Source of the DNA: Clostridium sp. BJN0001
GTDB taxonomy: Bacteria > Bacillota > Clostridia > Clostridiales > Clostridiaceae
DNA: 64,000 nucleotides
Direction: 5' to 3'
Assembly (NCBI RefSeq): GCF_022869825.1
Contig: NZ_CP094971.1
Coordinates: 2,624,792 to 2,688,791, forward strand
The notes beneath the pieces were generated by a model. It ran no database searches, was not told the origin of the DNA, and was given only the letters and a program-made list of their open reading frames with translations. The translations under genes and the position numbers were made by a program. Below, piece by piece: positions 16,275 through 24,714 of this stretch. How positions within the stretch are numbered: position 1 is the stretch's first letter; every line of letters starts with the position of its first letter.

Positions 16275-17035
16275 AAAAAAAGGATTTGATGCATGAAATT
16301 AAAAATCAATATATAGAAAAACAAGGGTATCACGATGTTACTCACACTCATCATCAAGGACATGAGTCAGCTTCACATGCTTCATGTATCACTGTAGTTC
16401 CGATCTTTAATCATTTAGAAGGAGAACAGATGGATGAAATTATGAAAGTAACGAAATCGACCTCTTTTAAAAAGGGTGAAGTAATTTACCGAGAGGGAGA
16501 TATATCCGACTTGTTATATATTGTAAGTAAAGGGAAGATTCGAATTTACCGTTTGTCTGAATCAGGAAAAGAACAATTAGTGAGAATATTAAATCCAGGC
16601 GATTTCACTGGAGAGCTTGCCTTGTTTCGCGAATCAATTCAGGAAGCATATGCAGAAGCAATGAGTGATACCGATGTATGTATGATTAGTAGAAATGATT
16701 TACAAGAATTTTTATTAAAGTACCCTACTATATCTTTGAAGATTTTATCGGAATTCTCTAACCGATTAGAAACATCAGAAAAACAAACAACTAGATTTGC
16801 CATAGAGAAGGTAGATACTAGATTAGCACTGTTTCTTGCAGAATGCATGGAAAGCGGAGATGGTCCAATGGAAATTGAATTGCCAATGAGTAAAAAGGAT
16901 TTAGCCTCTTATCTAGGAACTACTCCAGAAACTATTAGTAGAAAGTTAGCTGACCTTGAAAATGAAGGATATATAAAACAAAAATCAGGTAGAAAGATTG
17001 AGATTTTGGATTTAGATGGATTGTTGTTGGTATAG
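16271..17035 (+). CDS. FNR/FLP-like transcriptional regulator (Crp/Fnr family)
   Basis: This 254-residue regulator has a His-rich N-terminal extension (HTHHQGHESASHASC, Cys at 39), a cyclic-nucleotide-type sensor domain (about 45-160), a dimerisation helix and a C-terminal winged helix. The recognition helix reads TTPETISRKL, with E220, S223 and R224 in the arrangement FNR uses to read TTGAT. It lacks the spaced Cys set of [4Fe-4S] FNR. The single N-terminal Cys39 plus Cys137 (TDVCMIS) recalls the disulfide switch of Lactobacillus FLP. The His-rich stretch could bind metal. Two FNR boxes downstream are its likely targets. Confidence 0.85.
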   Translation: MKKKDLMHEIKNQYIEKQGYHDVTHTHHQGHESASHASCITVVPIFNHLEGEQMDEIMKVTKSTSFKKGEVIYREGDISDLLYIVSKGKIRIYRLSESGKEQLVRILNPGDFTGELALFRESIQEAYAEAMSDTDVCMISRNDLQEFLLKYPTISLKILSEFSNRLETSEKQTTRFAIEKVDTRLALFLAECMESGDGPMEIELPMSKKDLASYLGTTPETISRKLADLENEGYIKQKSGRKIEILDLDGLLLV

Positions 17036-17096
17036 ATGTGATAATATAAAGTAAAATAGTAGTAAAAATTATTAAAACATTTAAAAAAGACTAAAC

Positions 17097-17110
17097 TTGA
17101 TTTAGATCAA
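17097..17110. promoter_or_regulatory. FNR box with class II spacing, upstream of the RIC-like gene
   Basis: TTGATTTAGATCAA is a perfect match to TTGATN4ATCAA. A -10 candidate, TATTAT, starts 36 nt after the box start (17133-17138), which puts the box centre near -41.5. An overlapping TATAAT at 17138-17143 is an alternative. There is no good -35, as expected for an activator-dependent promoter. Confidence 0.85.
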
Positions 17111-17184
17111 TTTAATTTCTTTCAATCTATAGTATTATATAATCAAGATAAAGAAAAAATAAAACAAGAAAGAAGGAAAAAAAT

Positions 17185-17487
17185 ATGTCAAGACAATTAA
17201 ATTTTAATCAAGTAAAGGAAACTCATTTAAAAACATTAGCACAATATGTTCCAGTTGTAGCAAAAGTTCATGGAGGAAATCATCCAGAATTCTACCAGGT
17301 TCGTAAAGTATATGATGAACTTGCAAAGAAAGCAAAAGATGCGGGAGTAGAAAAGCCGGACTTAAAAGAGGAGTTTGTAAAATTACGTGAAATCACAGAT
17401 AATTATACAGTTCCAGGTGATGTATGCGAAAGTTATGAAGCAGTATATAACATGTTAGCAGAATTAGATAAAGCATATGAAGCATAA
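17185..17487 (+). CDS. small RIC/hemerythrin-like protein
   Basis: This 100-residue soluble helical protein contains LAQYVPVVAKVHGGNHPEFYQV, resembling the end of the di-iron RIC/ScdA iron-sulfur repair proteins, where His and Glu in such motifs ligate iron. It lacks the full set of hemerythrin histidines. It is directly controlled by an FNR box and followed 52 bp later by the P-type ATPase. A role in iron handling or repair of oxygen- or nitric-oxide-damaged clusters is plausible. AGAAGGAAAAAAAT precedes the ATG. Confidence 0.55.
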   Translation: MSRQLNFNQVKETHLKTLAQYVPVVAKVHGGNHPEFYQVRKVYDELAKKAKDAGVEKPDLKEEFVKLREITDNYTVPGDVCESYEAVYNMLAELDKAYEA

Positions 17488-17539
17488 AAGAAAATAAACA
17501 AAGCAATGAAAAGATATAAATAATCTAATAGGGAGGAGT

Positions 17540-19393
17540 ATGAATGTGCAAAAATTTATATTAGGAAGAAAAAACCATATTACAATAGTAAGTGCAATCT
17601 TAATAATAATGGCATTTGTCAGTAAATTAGGCTTCGAAAACGAACAAATAGCCATATGGGCATTAGTAATTGCTTCAATTTTGGGAGTTTTACCTATTGC
17701 GATTCAAGCGTATCAAGCATTAAAAGTCAAAGTAGTTAGTATTGATGTTTTAGTTACCATTGCAGTTATCGGAGCCTTTATAATTAGAAACTACGAAGAA
17801 TCAGCAATTGTTACATTTTTATTTCTATTTGGAGCTTATCTAGAACAAAGGACACTTAATAAAACACGTTCTGCAATTAAAGAATTAACTCAAATAGCAC
17901 CAGAAAGTGCCTTAAAACAAGTGGAAAATGGTGAGTTTGAAGAAGTAGAAATAGATGAAGTTGATGTAGGAGATATTTTGCTTGTTAAAACGGGTGCAAA
18001 AATCCCAGTTGACGGTACAGTGTTAACAGGAGAAGGGCATATTAATGAAGCAAGTATTACCGGAGAAGCGGTTCCTGTAAGTAAAAAGGAAGGTTCGAGG
18101 GTATATGCCGGAACAATTTTAGAAAATGGAACTATTCAAATCACTGCTGATCGTGTAGGTGAGGATACTACTTTTGGTAAAATCATTGAGTTGGTTGAAG
18201 AAGCACAGGATTCAAAATCAGAAGCAGAACGTTTCATTGATAGATTTTCTAAATACTACACACCAGCTGTTTTGGTTCTCTCTTTTATTGTATGGATATT
18301 TTCAAGGGATATTGAACTTGCAATTACAATATTAGTTTTAGGATGTCCAGGAGCATTGGTAATCGGTGTACCGGTTTCAAACGTCGCGGGGATTGGCAAT
18401 GGAGCACGTCATGGAGTCCTTCTAAAAGGTAGCGAGGTTATTAGTGATTTTAGCAGACTAGATACCATTGTATTTGACAAAACAGGTACATTAACAATAG
18501 GAAATCCCAAAGTAGCTGATAAAGAAATTTATGCAGATAATGTAAATGAAGTATTAGGGTATCTAGCAAGTGTTGAAAAGGAATCAGATCATCCATTAGC
18601 AAAAGCAGTTGTAGAATATATTGGAGATATAAAATTATATACAGTTGAAAAAACAGATGTTGTAAAAGGTGGAGGAATTGTAGCTCATGTAGAAGGTCAT
18701 AAAGTTGCAGTCGGTAATGTGGCACTAATGGAGCAAGAAAATGTTCTTTTAAGTGAAAAAGCTCGTGCAGATATTGCCAGATTTGAGAAAAATGGAAATT
18801 CACTTGTTTTAACATCAGTTGATGGTGAATTAAAGGCATTGATGGGTATTCGTGATCAAATTCGCCCGGGTGTAAAAGATGATCTTAAAAAGTTGAAAAA
18901 ACTTGGTGTTAAAAATCTAGTAGTTCTTTCTGGTGATAACCAAGGAACAGTTGATTTAGTAGCACGTGAACTAGGACTTACAGAAGCTCATGGACATATG
19001 TTGCCAGAAGATAAAGCAACATATATTAAAGAGTTACAAGAAAAAGGTCAAATTGTGGCATTTGTTGGAGATGGAGTAAATGATAGTCCTTCACTAGCTC
19101 TAGCACAAATTGGAATTGCCATGGGAGGCGGAACAGATGTAGCCATAGAAACGTCAGATGTTGTTTTAATGAATTCAGATTTTAGTCTCTTGCCACATGC
19201 ACTAGGTTTAACAAAAGCGACAGCTAATAACATGCGACAAAATATTTTTATTGCAGTTGGAGTTGTATTAGTCCTGTTAGCTAGCGTATTTTTTAGTGAC
19301 TGGATGAATATGTCAATCGGAATGTTAGTACACGAAGCAAGCATATTAGTGGTCATTTTAAATGGCATGAGGTTGCTACGCTACAAACTATGA
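17540..19393 (+). CDS. P1B-type heavy-metal ATPase with CPG motif
   Basis: This 617-residue metal pump has no N-terminal metal-binding domain. It shows the TGE loop (SITGEAVPVSKK), phosphorylation site D313 (FDKTGTLTIGNP), HP motif (ESDHPLAKAV), GDGVNDSPSLALAQ and IAMGGGTDVAIE. The ion-path motif in the sixth helix is C269-P270-G271 (LGCPGALVIGVP) instead of CPC, and the last helices contain MLVHEASILVVILNGMRLL. Substrate cannot be read directly. GGGAGG lies close to the ATG at 17540; GTG at 17546 gives better spacing. It is co-transcribed with the RIC-like gene under the FNR box. Confidence 0.85.
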   Translation: MNVQKFILGRKNHITIVSAILIIMAFVSKLGFENEQIAIWALVIASILGVLPIAIQAYQALKVKVVSIDVLVTIAVIGAFIIRNYEESAIVTFLFLFGAYLEQRTLNKTRSAIKELTQIAPESALKQVENGEFEEVEIDEVDVGDILLVKTGAKIPVDGTVLTGEGHINEASITGEAVPVSKKEGSRVYAGTILENGTIQITADRVGEDTTFGKIIELVEEAQDSKSEAERFIDRFSKYYTPAVLVLSFIVWIFSRDIELAITILVLGCPGALVIGVPVSNVAGIGNGARHGVLLKGSEVISDFSRLDTIVFDKTGTLTIGNPKVADKEIYADNVNEVLGYLASVEKESDHPLAKAVVEYIGDIKLYTVEKTDVVKGGGIVAHVEGHKVAVGNVALMEQENVLLSEKARADIARFEKNGNSLVLTSVDGELKALMGIRDQIRPGVKDDLKKLKKLGVKNLVVLSGDNQGTVDLVARELGLTEAHGHMLPEDKATYIKELQEKGQIVAFVGDGVNDSPSLALAQIGIAMGGGTDVAIETSDVVLMNSDFSLLPHALGLTKATANNMRQNIFIAVGVVLVLLASVFFSDWMNMSIGMLVHEASILVVILNGMRLLRYKL

Positions 19394-19415
19394 AAATAAA
19401 CAACAAATTAAGCTG

Positions 19416-19429
19416 TTGATGTAAATCAA
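19416..19429. promoter_or_regulatory. FNR box with class II spacing, upstream of the HMA gene
   Basis: TTGATGTAAATCAA matches TTGATN4ATCAA perfectly. TATAAT starts 36 nt after the box start (19452-19457), the same spacing as at 17097, so the box centre is near -41.5. Confidence 0.87.
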
Positions 19430-19488
19430 TTTAATGATGATAATAATCGAGTATAATAAAATCGATATAAACTAAAGGAGAGAAGAAA

Positions 19489-19722
19489 ATGCAAAAAGCA
19501 ACGATTCAATTAGAAACATTAACATGTCCGTCTTGTATGCAAAAAATAGAGAATGGTGTGAAATCTTTGGACGGGGTAAGTAAAGAGAGTTTAAAAGTAC
19601 TATTTAATTCAAGTAAGGTGAGGGTGGAATTTGACGATGAAAAAGTATCTATAAAAGACATTGAACATGTTATCGACAAATTAGGTTATGAAGTATTAAA
19701 ATCCCAGGTCAAAAATATTTAA
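19489..19722 (+). CDS. HMA-domain metal-binding protein (CopZ-like)
   Basis: This 77-residue protein is a single heavy-metal-associated domain. The metal-binding motif is TCPSCMQKIENGV (C13 and C16), followed by the beta strands of a ferredoxin-like fold and a conserved IDKLGYEV ending. AAAGGAGAG precedes the ATG. It has its own FNR box although it lies only about 95 bp after the ATPase stop. It probably delivers or buffers the metal for the ATPase, which lacks its own HMA domain. Confidence 0.8.
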   Translation: MQKATIQLETLTCPSCMQKIENGVKSLDGVSKESLKVLFNSSKVRVEFDDEKVSIKDIEHVIDKLGYEVLKSQVKNI

Positions 19723-19840
19723 GTAACGAACCACTTAAGTTTATATGGGAGATAGTGTTTGGGAAGCATTTTTTCCTAAGAACTGTATTAGAGGAGCTAT
19801 GTAATAAAACCATACTTTGACTGATATGTTCTCACATACG

Positions 19841-19880
19841 AATTCCCTCTGTGGATATGTTTCCACAGAGGGAATTTTCG
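19841..19880 (+). terminator. hairpin terminator after the HMA gene
   Basis: AATTCCCTCTGTGGA (19841-19855) and TCCACAGAGGGAATT (19862-19876) form a perfect 15-bp stem with a six-base loop and a short T-run. It likely ends the FNR-regulated unit about 120 bp after the HMA stop. Confidence 0.7.
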
Positions 19881-20786
19881 ATAAAAGCATTTGAGCCAAT
19901 ATTTCTTGACAGCTATAAACTTGTCTCAAAACATGTGGAGACGTGCGTCCTTTTGTCCCAACAAATGTAATTAAATAACAATTCCCCCGTTTCTCCCCGA
20001 AAACCAGCCCAAACCCCATAAACCCTGAACAAAACCAAAAACCCAATGGAGAATAAAGCCTGGAAACCCAAAAGGGAGAAGCAAAAACAGAATAAACCAA
20101 GCAAAATAGAGAGCTAATGAGAAAATCCCTAGCTCTTTTTTTCATGCTTCGAAGTAGCAAATAGATAAGAAAATAATAGGAAATACTCAATCAATAGAAA
20201 TGCCAGGAACCTAGGAATAAAGCCATTCGGAGCGATAGCTAGTTAGTCCTATTATAATAATGAAAAAGTTCTGTTCAATCTTTAATGGAAAAGACACTAA
20301 ATCTTAAACAGATAAGAAGTATCAGATACTACTTATCTGTTCAAACTTTATGGGGATAAATGAAGAAGAAAACAGGACTAAGACCAGTAATAATGAGAGA
20401 TACAAGGATAAATACAAGGAATATATGAAGAAGCTCTTATGACACTAAACCTTGAACAAAACCTCATAAACCTTGAATTATTGATGCTTCGCTATCCGAC
20501 CTGAAAGGGGAATTATTGCAAGAAATGAAGGAAAAATAAAAAGACTGTAAACCTAGATAAATACATGCTTTAGAGGTGATTTGATAACAGGATGAAAACA
20601 GGGAAATATGAAGAATTTCTATGGGAAATAAATTGGAAATTTAAAAGGGGCAAAATGTTCAAGGTTTAAGGGAAATTACACTAAACCTTGAACGCATAAG
20701 TGGTATTTGATACCATCATTTTTGGTCAAAAATAGTGTTCAAGGTTTATGGGTATAAAAATTGAAATGTAGGAATGGTGGGAGATT
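19881..20786. repeat. gene-free repeat region at the right end of the cargo
   Basis: No convincing gene is present. TAAACCTTGAA occurs exactly five times in both orientations, at 20446-20456, 20467-20477, 20658-20668 (reverse), 20682-20692 and 20738-20748 (reverse). Degenerate copies lie at 20019-20029 and 20298-20308. A 35-bp near-palindrome, AACAGATAAG...CTTATCTGTT, spans about 20307-20341, and GGTATTTGATACC lies at about 20702-20714. The pattern resembles iterons of a plasmid or conjugative-element replication or regulatory region, now cut by insertion element copy 2. Confidence 0.6.
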
Positions 20787-20965
20787 GTATTGAACGTCAA
20801 ATTATTTGATGCTAATATCATAACTTTATTTGATGCTAAAAATGAATATATTCTTCAAAATCTTCAATGAAAATGAGGCTACTTCGTTACGGTTTATGAT
20901 GATAAATATTCTGAATATTACAAAAAAATCCACAAATACCTTATTGATATTTGCAGATTTTACTT

Positions 20966-21769
20966 TTATCCAAGTTCAGTTTCATTAACAGCAAGCATTA
21001 TTATGTCACTATCAATTGTATTCATATTTTTTGTATTGCCTATCATAAGGCTAGAATCACAGATTTTATTAACAATTCTAGGAACTCCGTTCGAAGCGTT
21101 AGCAATTGCTTCAAGAGCGGTATCATCAAAAATATCAGTATTACATTTAGCACCAGTAAGCTTTGCTAATATATAGTCTTTAGTTTCTGATTTTGTGAGA
21201 TTATCTAAATTATAATTCATTGTTATACGTTGTCTTAAAGGCTCATTAGCAACTAGCCTCATGGTATTATTTAACTGAGGAAGCCCCACAAGAAGTACTA
21301 TTGCACGATCTCTTGAATCCATGTCAAAATTAAAAAGCATTTTTAAATCATTAAGTATTCCATTACTTACATAATTAGCTTCATCAATAATTATTACAGG
21401 AGTTATACGTTTTTCAACTGAATATCTAGTTATTTCATTTTGGATAATTTTGAAATTATCAATTTTTCTGCACATTGGCTCTAGTCCAAGCTGGGCAGCC
21501 ATATTTTTATAAAATTCTGCAACAGTAAGTGTAGAAAGGGAACTATAAATAACTTTATAAAGTGATGAATTAAGGCTATTAGACCAGTTTCTTATTATTG
21601 TAGTTTTACCTCGCCCTGGACCTCCGGTCAGGATTCCGAAACCTTTATTATTAAGTAAATAATTAAGTCTACAAATAACTTCTTTATAGTCAGAAGTTTC
21701 TACTACTATTTCCTTAGAATTTTTTATAAACGGATTAAAATCCATTCCATATCTACTTATATAATCCAT
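20966..21769 (-). CDS. ExeA/TnsC-like AAA ATPase, copy 2
   Basis: Identical in protein sequence to the ATPase at 4910-5713: Walker A GGPGRGKTT, Walker B VIIIDEAN. It is coupled to the transposase stop by a one-base overlap. It is the target-selection and activation ATPase of the element. Confidence 0.8.
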   Translation of the reverse strand: MDYISRYGMDFNPFIKNSKEIVVETSDYKEVICRLNYLLNNKGFGILTGGPGRGKTTIIRNWSNSLNSSLYKVIYSSLSTLTVAEFYKNMAAQLGLEPMCRKIDNFKIIQNEITRYSVEKRITPVIIIDEANYVSNGILNDLKMLFNFDMDSRDRAIVLLVGLPQLNNTMRLVANEPLRQRITMNYNLDNLTKSETKDYILAKLTGAKCNTDIFDDTALEAIANASNGVPRIVNKICDSSLMIGNTKNMNTIDSDIIMLAVNETELG

Positions 21770-23013
21770 TATTCTTGACCTCCAGTAAGTTTTATTTTTT
21801 CCCTTTTTATAACAGAATTATCATGCTTATTTAAAAGCTTTATTTCTGTAAGTTCAGGAGTGTTTTTATCAACTACATAAATTTTGCTTAAATCAGGTGA
21901 ATATCTTAGGGTTATTCTTTGTTTTGAGTATCTATAATCAACTTCATATTCTGTTTCATCTATCATAACTACGTTATCGGCTGATACTCTTCTTTCATAT
22001 TCAAGTAAAAAGGAAGTTTCAATTTGTTCATCTGTAAGCCTTTTAATCATGTGAGATTCCTTGAAAAACCTGTCCTGTGGAGATAGTCCATCTAGAGAAG
22101 AATGTATATGCTGATTATAGCTATTAACATATGAAATAAGGCTTATCCTAAGTTCATCTAAATTATTAAAATCATTCATATTAAGCTGGGACATCCATTG
22201 ATCTTTTAATGTACGAAACCACCTTTCAATTTTAGCTTTTGATTGTGGGGTATAGGGTGCACAATAACTAATAGTTGTACCTATTCTAGCTGCTAAAAGT
22301 TCCATTTGCTTGTTCTTATATGAAGCACCATTATCAAAGTTTAAGATTTTAGGTTTCCCGAATCGTGTAACAGCAGATTTTAAAACAGACATAAGATTTA
22401 CAAAATTATCATTAAAAAATACATCTATTCCTGTTATGTATCTTGAAGCATCATCAATAAGTGCTATTATGTAAACGCGTTTCTTTTTACCATCTACCTT
22501 CAAATAAGGTCCAACGCTGCTGTCACCACACCATACTTCATTTATATGAGCACGCTCATATCTTTTCATATCTTTATTTTTAGAATATTTATTCTCAAGC
22601 TTAAGAACATTAACATACCTATTAATTGTTGAAAGTGAAATATCTCCTTTAACAATAGTTCCATTGTTAATAAGCTTTTGATAGATAAGTGTTGCTGGGA
22701 TTCTTGGATATTCTTGTTTTAAATATTTAATCTGTTCTGTAATATCAGAATCTAATTTACGTGTTCTTCCAGTGTCGCATCGTTTTACAGGTATGAGTGC
22801 CTCAAAGCCCTTATTCTTGTAATTGTAATACCAACGTTCAAGAGTAGCAGCAGCTACCTTAGTATCTTCACCATCTGGAGTCTGATATACTTTGCCTGCG
22901 GCATCTCGGAAAAATTGTTTAACACTTTTATTTTCATCATAAGTACCACTTATCAGAGGAGCCAAGATTCCGTACCTGAAAAGTGCTATTTCTTTTCTAG
23001 TTTTTTCGTCCAT
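21769..23013 (-). CDS. DDE transposase (Mu/TnsB-like), copy 2
   Basis: Same 414-residue enzyme as 5713-6957, with D164, D227 and E263 all present. The only protein difference seen is Pro for Ser in the NTPELTE segment near residue 386, which lies in the C-terminal barrel and not in the catalytic core. Either copy could supply transposase for moving the composite unit. Confidence 0.85.
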   Translation of the reverse strand: MDEKTRKEIALFRYGILAPLISGTYDENKSVKQFFRDAAGKVYQTPDGEDTKVAAATLERWYYNYKNKGFEALIPVKRCDTGRTRKLDSDITEQIKYLKQEYPRIPATLIYQKLINNGTIVKGDISLSTINRYVNVLKLENKYSKNKDMKRYERAHINEVWCGDSSVGPYLKVDGKKKRVYIIALIDDASRYITGIDVFFNDNFVNLMSVLKSAVTRFGKPKILNFDNGASYKNKQMELLAARIGTTISYCAPYTPQSKAKIERWFRTLKDQWMSQLNMNDFNNLDELRISLISYVNSYNQHIHSSLDGLSPQDRFFKESHMIKRLTDEQIETSFLLEYERRVSADNVVMIDETEYEVDYRYSKQRITLRYSPDLSKIYVVDKNTPELTEIKLLNKHDNSVIKREKIKLTGGQE

Positions 23014-23094
23014 ATTTTGAAAAAGCCTCCTTTGTTTTATTACAATATAAGCTTATATCTACATAAATTAACAGTAAAACTAAGTTATGTGGTT

Positions 23095-23628
23095 TTACGA
23101 AAATAAAATATTATTGGTGCATTTAATTTGCATAAATTGTCTTTTAAAGTTTTTTAAACATTGCTTTGAAATACTTAAATCTAATGAAATTTTAAATGAA
23201 GTAATACGTTCCTTCCAATGCTCTAGATATTGTTTTATTATATAAAAAATATTGCTTTCATCGATAAATTCATTAGCTATCATAATGGGTTCAAAAGAAG
23301 CTTTGGAATTATAAGCATTAATAATTGAAATATGATCACATAAAAGAATTTGAGAATAAGGTACAATACACTCTGGAAATATAGCATGAGTTTTATTGCA
23401 ACATGTACACTTTGCTCTAAGAATTGTTATAGATATCTTGCCATCACTGTTTTTAACAGTTCTCTTGTAATAACCATGCTTTACAAGCTGCCCGGACCTT
23501 CCGCAGGAACAAGTAAGTTTGTGAAAATCTATGTCTTTAATAAATTTATCATAGGATTTTTGCGTTAATGACTTGATTTTTGAATCTAAATTAGATATGA
23601 TTTTTGTATCATAAATATTAGTTATCAT
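23095..23628 (-). CDS. zinc-ribbon accessory protein, copy 2
   Basis: Same as 7039-7572, with Cys pairs C40/C42 and C74/C76/C77, except Thr for Ile close to the C-terminus. It is the first gene of the element. An accessory or end-binding function is inferred. Confidence 0.6.
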   Translation of the reverse strand: MITNIYDTKIISNLDSKIKSLTQKSYDKFIKDIDFHKLTCSCGRSGQLVKHGYYKRTVKNSDGKISITILRAKCTCCNKTHAIFPECIVPYSQILLCDHISIINAYNSKASFEPIMIANEFIDESNIFYIIKQYLEHWKERITSFKISLDLSISKQCLKNFKRQFMQIKCTNNILFS

Positions 23629-23836
23629 AGAATTTATGGTTAGCAGAGCAACAAAACTTTGGTCGGTGGTGTTGCTCTGCTTTTTTCCTTTCTAAGAATA
23701 ATATAAAATAATAATATACTAAAAAAGGCAAGCATTAAATACTTTGACTAAAATTTAGTCATGTAAATAATGCTTGCTCTTTATTTATTTTGAAGATATT
23801 TAAATTTTTTAACATCATATAAAATGCTATTCTATA

Positions 23837-23841
23837 CTTAG
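23837..23841. repeat. 5-bp target duplication CTTAG, right
   Basis: Pairs with 4726-4730. The sequence to its right (GTAAAGACC) continues the interrupted nitroreductase-like gene on the minus strand. Confidence 0.85.
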
Positions 23842-24532
23842 GTAAAGACCTTTGAAAAGAAATATTGTTATGCACAAAAGTTACTTCTAAAAAATATAGA
23901 AAAATTCCCATATCAATTGAATTATAAAATGGTACTTTGTCTTTAGGCATAATAGATTTAATATTGGTTGTTCTATATATTTTCAATTTATTCTTTTCAC
24001 ACACAGCTCTCCATGGTTGTGTGTTACAGGCACTTGGAGCATATTTTACAACATCTGCTATGGTTTCTAACCCTGAAATATCTGTCCAAATTTCCTGTGT
24101 TTCTTTTCTCTTGCATTTTGTATAATCTTTTCTAAATTCACTAGGGTTACTTTTACCCAAAGCCATCATAATCACAAATTTCAAGTTTTGATATTCTGAT
24201 TCTTCTGTTTTACCCATTCCATACCAACATACACCAATATCCTTAGAAGCCAAATATAAATCCAACTGTTCAAACATATATCCAAGGTTTAACAAGTAAT
24301 TTACTTTTTCTTCACTATAAATTAGCAAACAATATTCCCCTCGTTTACAAGTAGTTTCAGCTCTTGGTACAATCCTGTATTTAACTTCTATATTATCTAC
24401 AAGGGATATTAAACCTTTAATTTTTTCTTCAATATCATGTAATTCTTCATTGGATAACTTAATGGTGTCGTTAAATCTTCTAAATGATTTTCTTTTAAAA
24501 ATCATTTCATAATATTCCTCATCTATCATCAC
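23837..24532 (-). pseudogene. nitroreductase-like protein, 3' end displaced by the composite transposon
   Basis: This flavin nitroreductase-family gene (TM1586-like) opens IDEEYYEMIFKRKSFRRFND, the family's FMN-contact RxSxRxF region. It also contains DLYLASKDIGVCWYGMGK and KYAPSACNTQPWRAV, a typical second-lobe motif. The protein runs normally to FQRSLPK at 23837 and then reads into transposon sequence. The missing end lies at 4675-4730 and restores the frame. AGGAG is 8 nt from GTG 24532 and 11 nt from ATG 24529. The C-terminal 16 or so residues are lost, so activity is doubtful. Confidence 0.85.
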
Positions 24533-24714
24533 TGATTATTCTCCTATTTTTTAGTACACCGATGTCTGAAATAATCATATAATGCTTTAAAATAAAAAAC
24601 AATCTAATTTTTAAAATTTTCCAGCAAGATTTTATCCTATTATTTGTGATATGGCATTTTTCTTATAAAAATAGCCTTAACCAAGTAATGTCAATAACTA
24701 AGAGTTAATGAAGT

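Larger units (their letters stand above)
4731..23836. mobile_element. 19.1-kb composite transposon
   Basis: Two direct copies of a 3050-bp element (4731-7780 and 20787-23836, exactly 16056 bp apart) bound a cargo of recombinase remnants, three tandem IS4-family elements and an FNR-ATPase module. The outer edges carry the matching duplication CTTAG, and removing the unit with one CTTAG restores an open nitroreductase-like gene. Base composition of the recombinase genes is visibly richer in G and C than the chromosomal backbone, which points to foreign origin. Recombination between the direct copies would delete 16056 bp and leave one element. Confidence 0.85.
20787..23836 (-). mobile_element. 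3.05-kb Mu/Tn7-like insertion element, copy 2
   Basis: Same length and orientation as copy 1 (offset 16056 bp), with substitutions at 21858, 23117 and 23764 relative to it. Its outer (right) edge carries the CTTAG duplication; its inner (left) flank is AGATT and does not match any other junction. All three genes are open. Confidence 0.85.

Noticed and set aside
18450..18839. 129-residue minus-strand frame inside the ATPase gene
   Set aside because: It is the complement of conserved ATPase codons (a Leu/His-rich shadow) with no start signal.
19741..20190. 149-residue minus-strand open frame right of the HMA gene
   Set aside because: It spans the perfect 15-bp hairpin at 19841-19876 and repeat copies, lacks a ribosome site and shows an unnatural mix of Phe, Ser and Pro runs typical of a chance frame.
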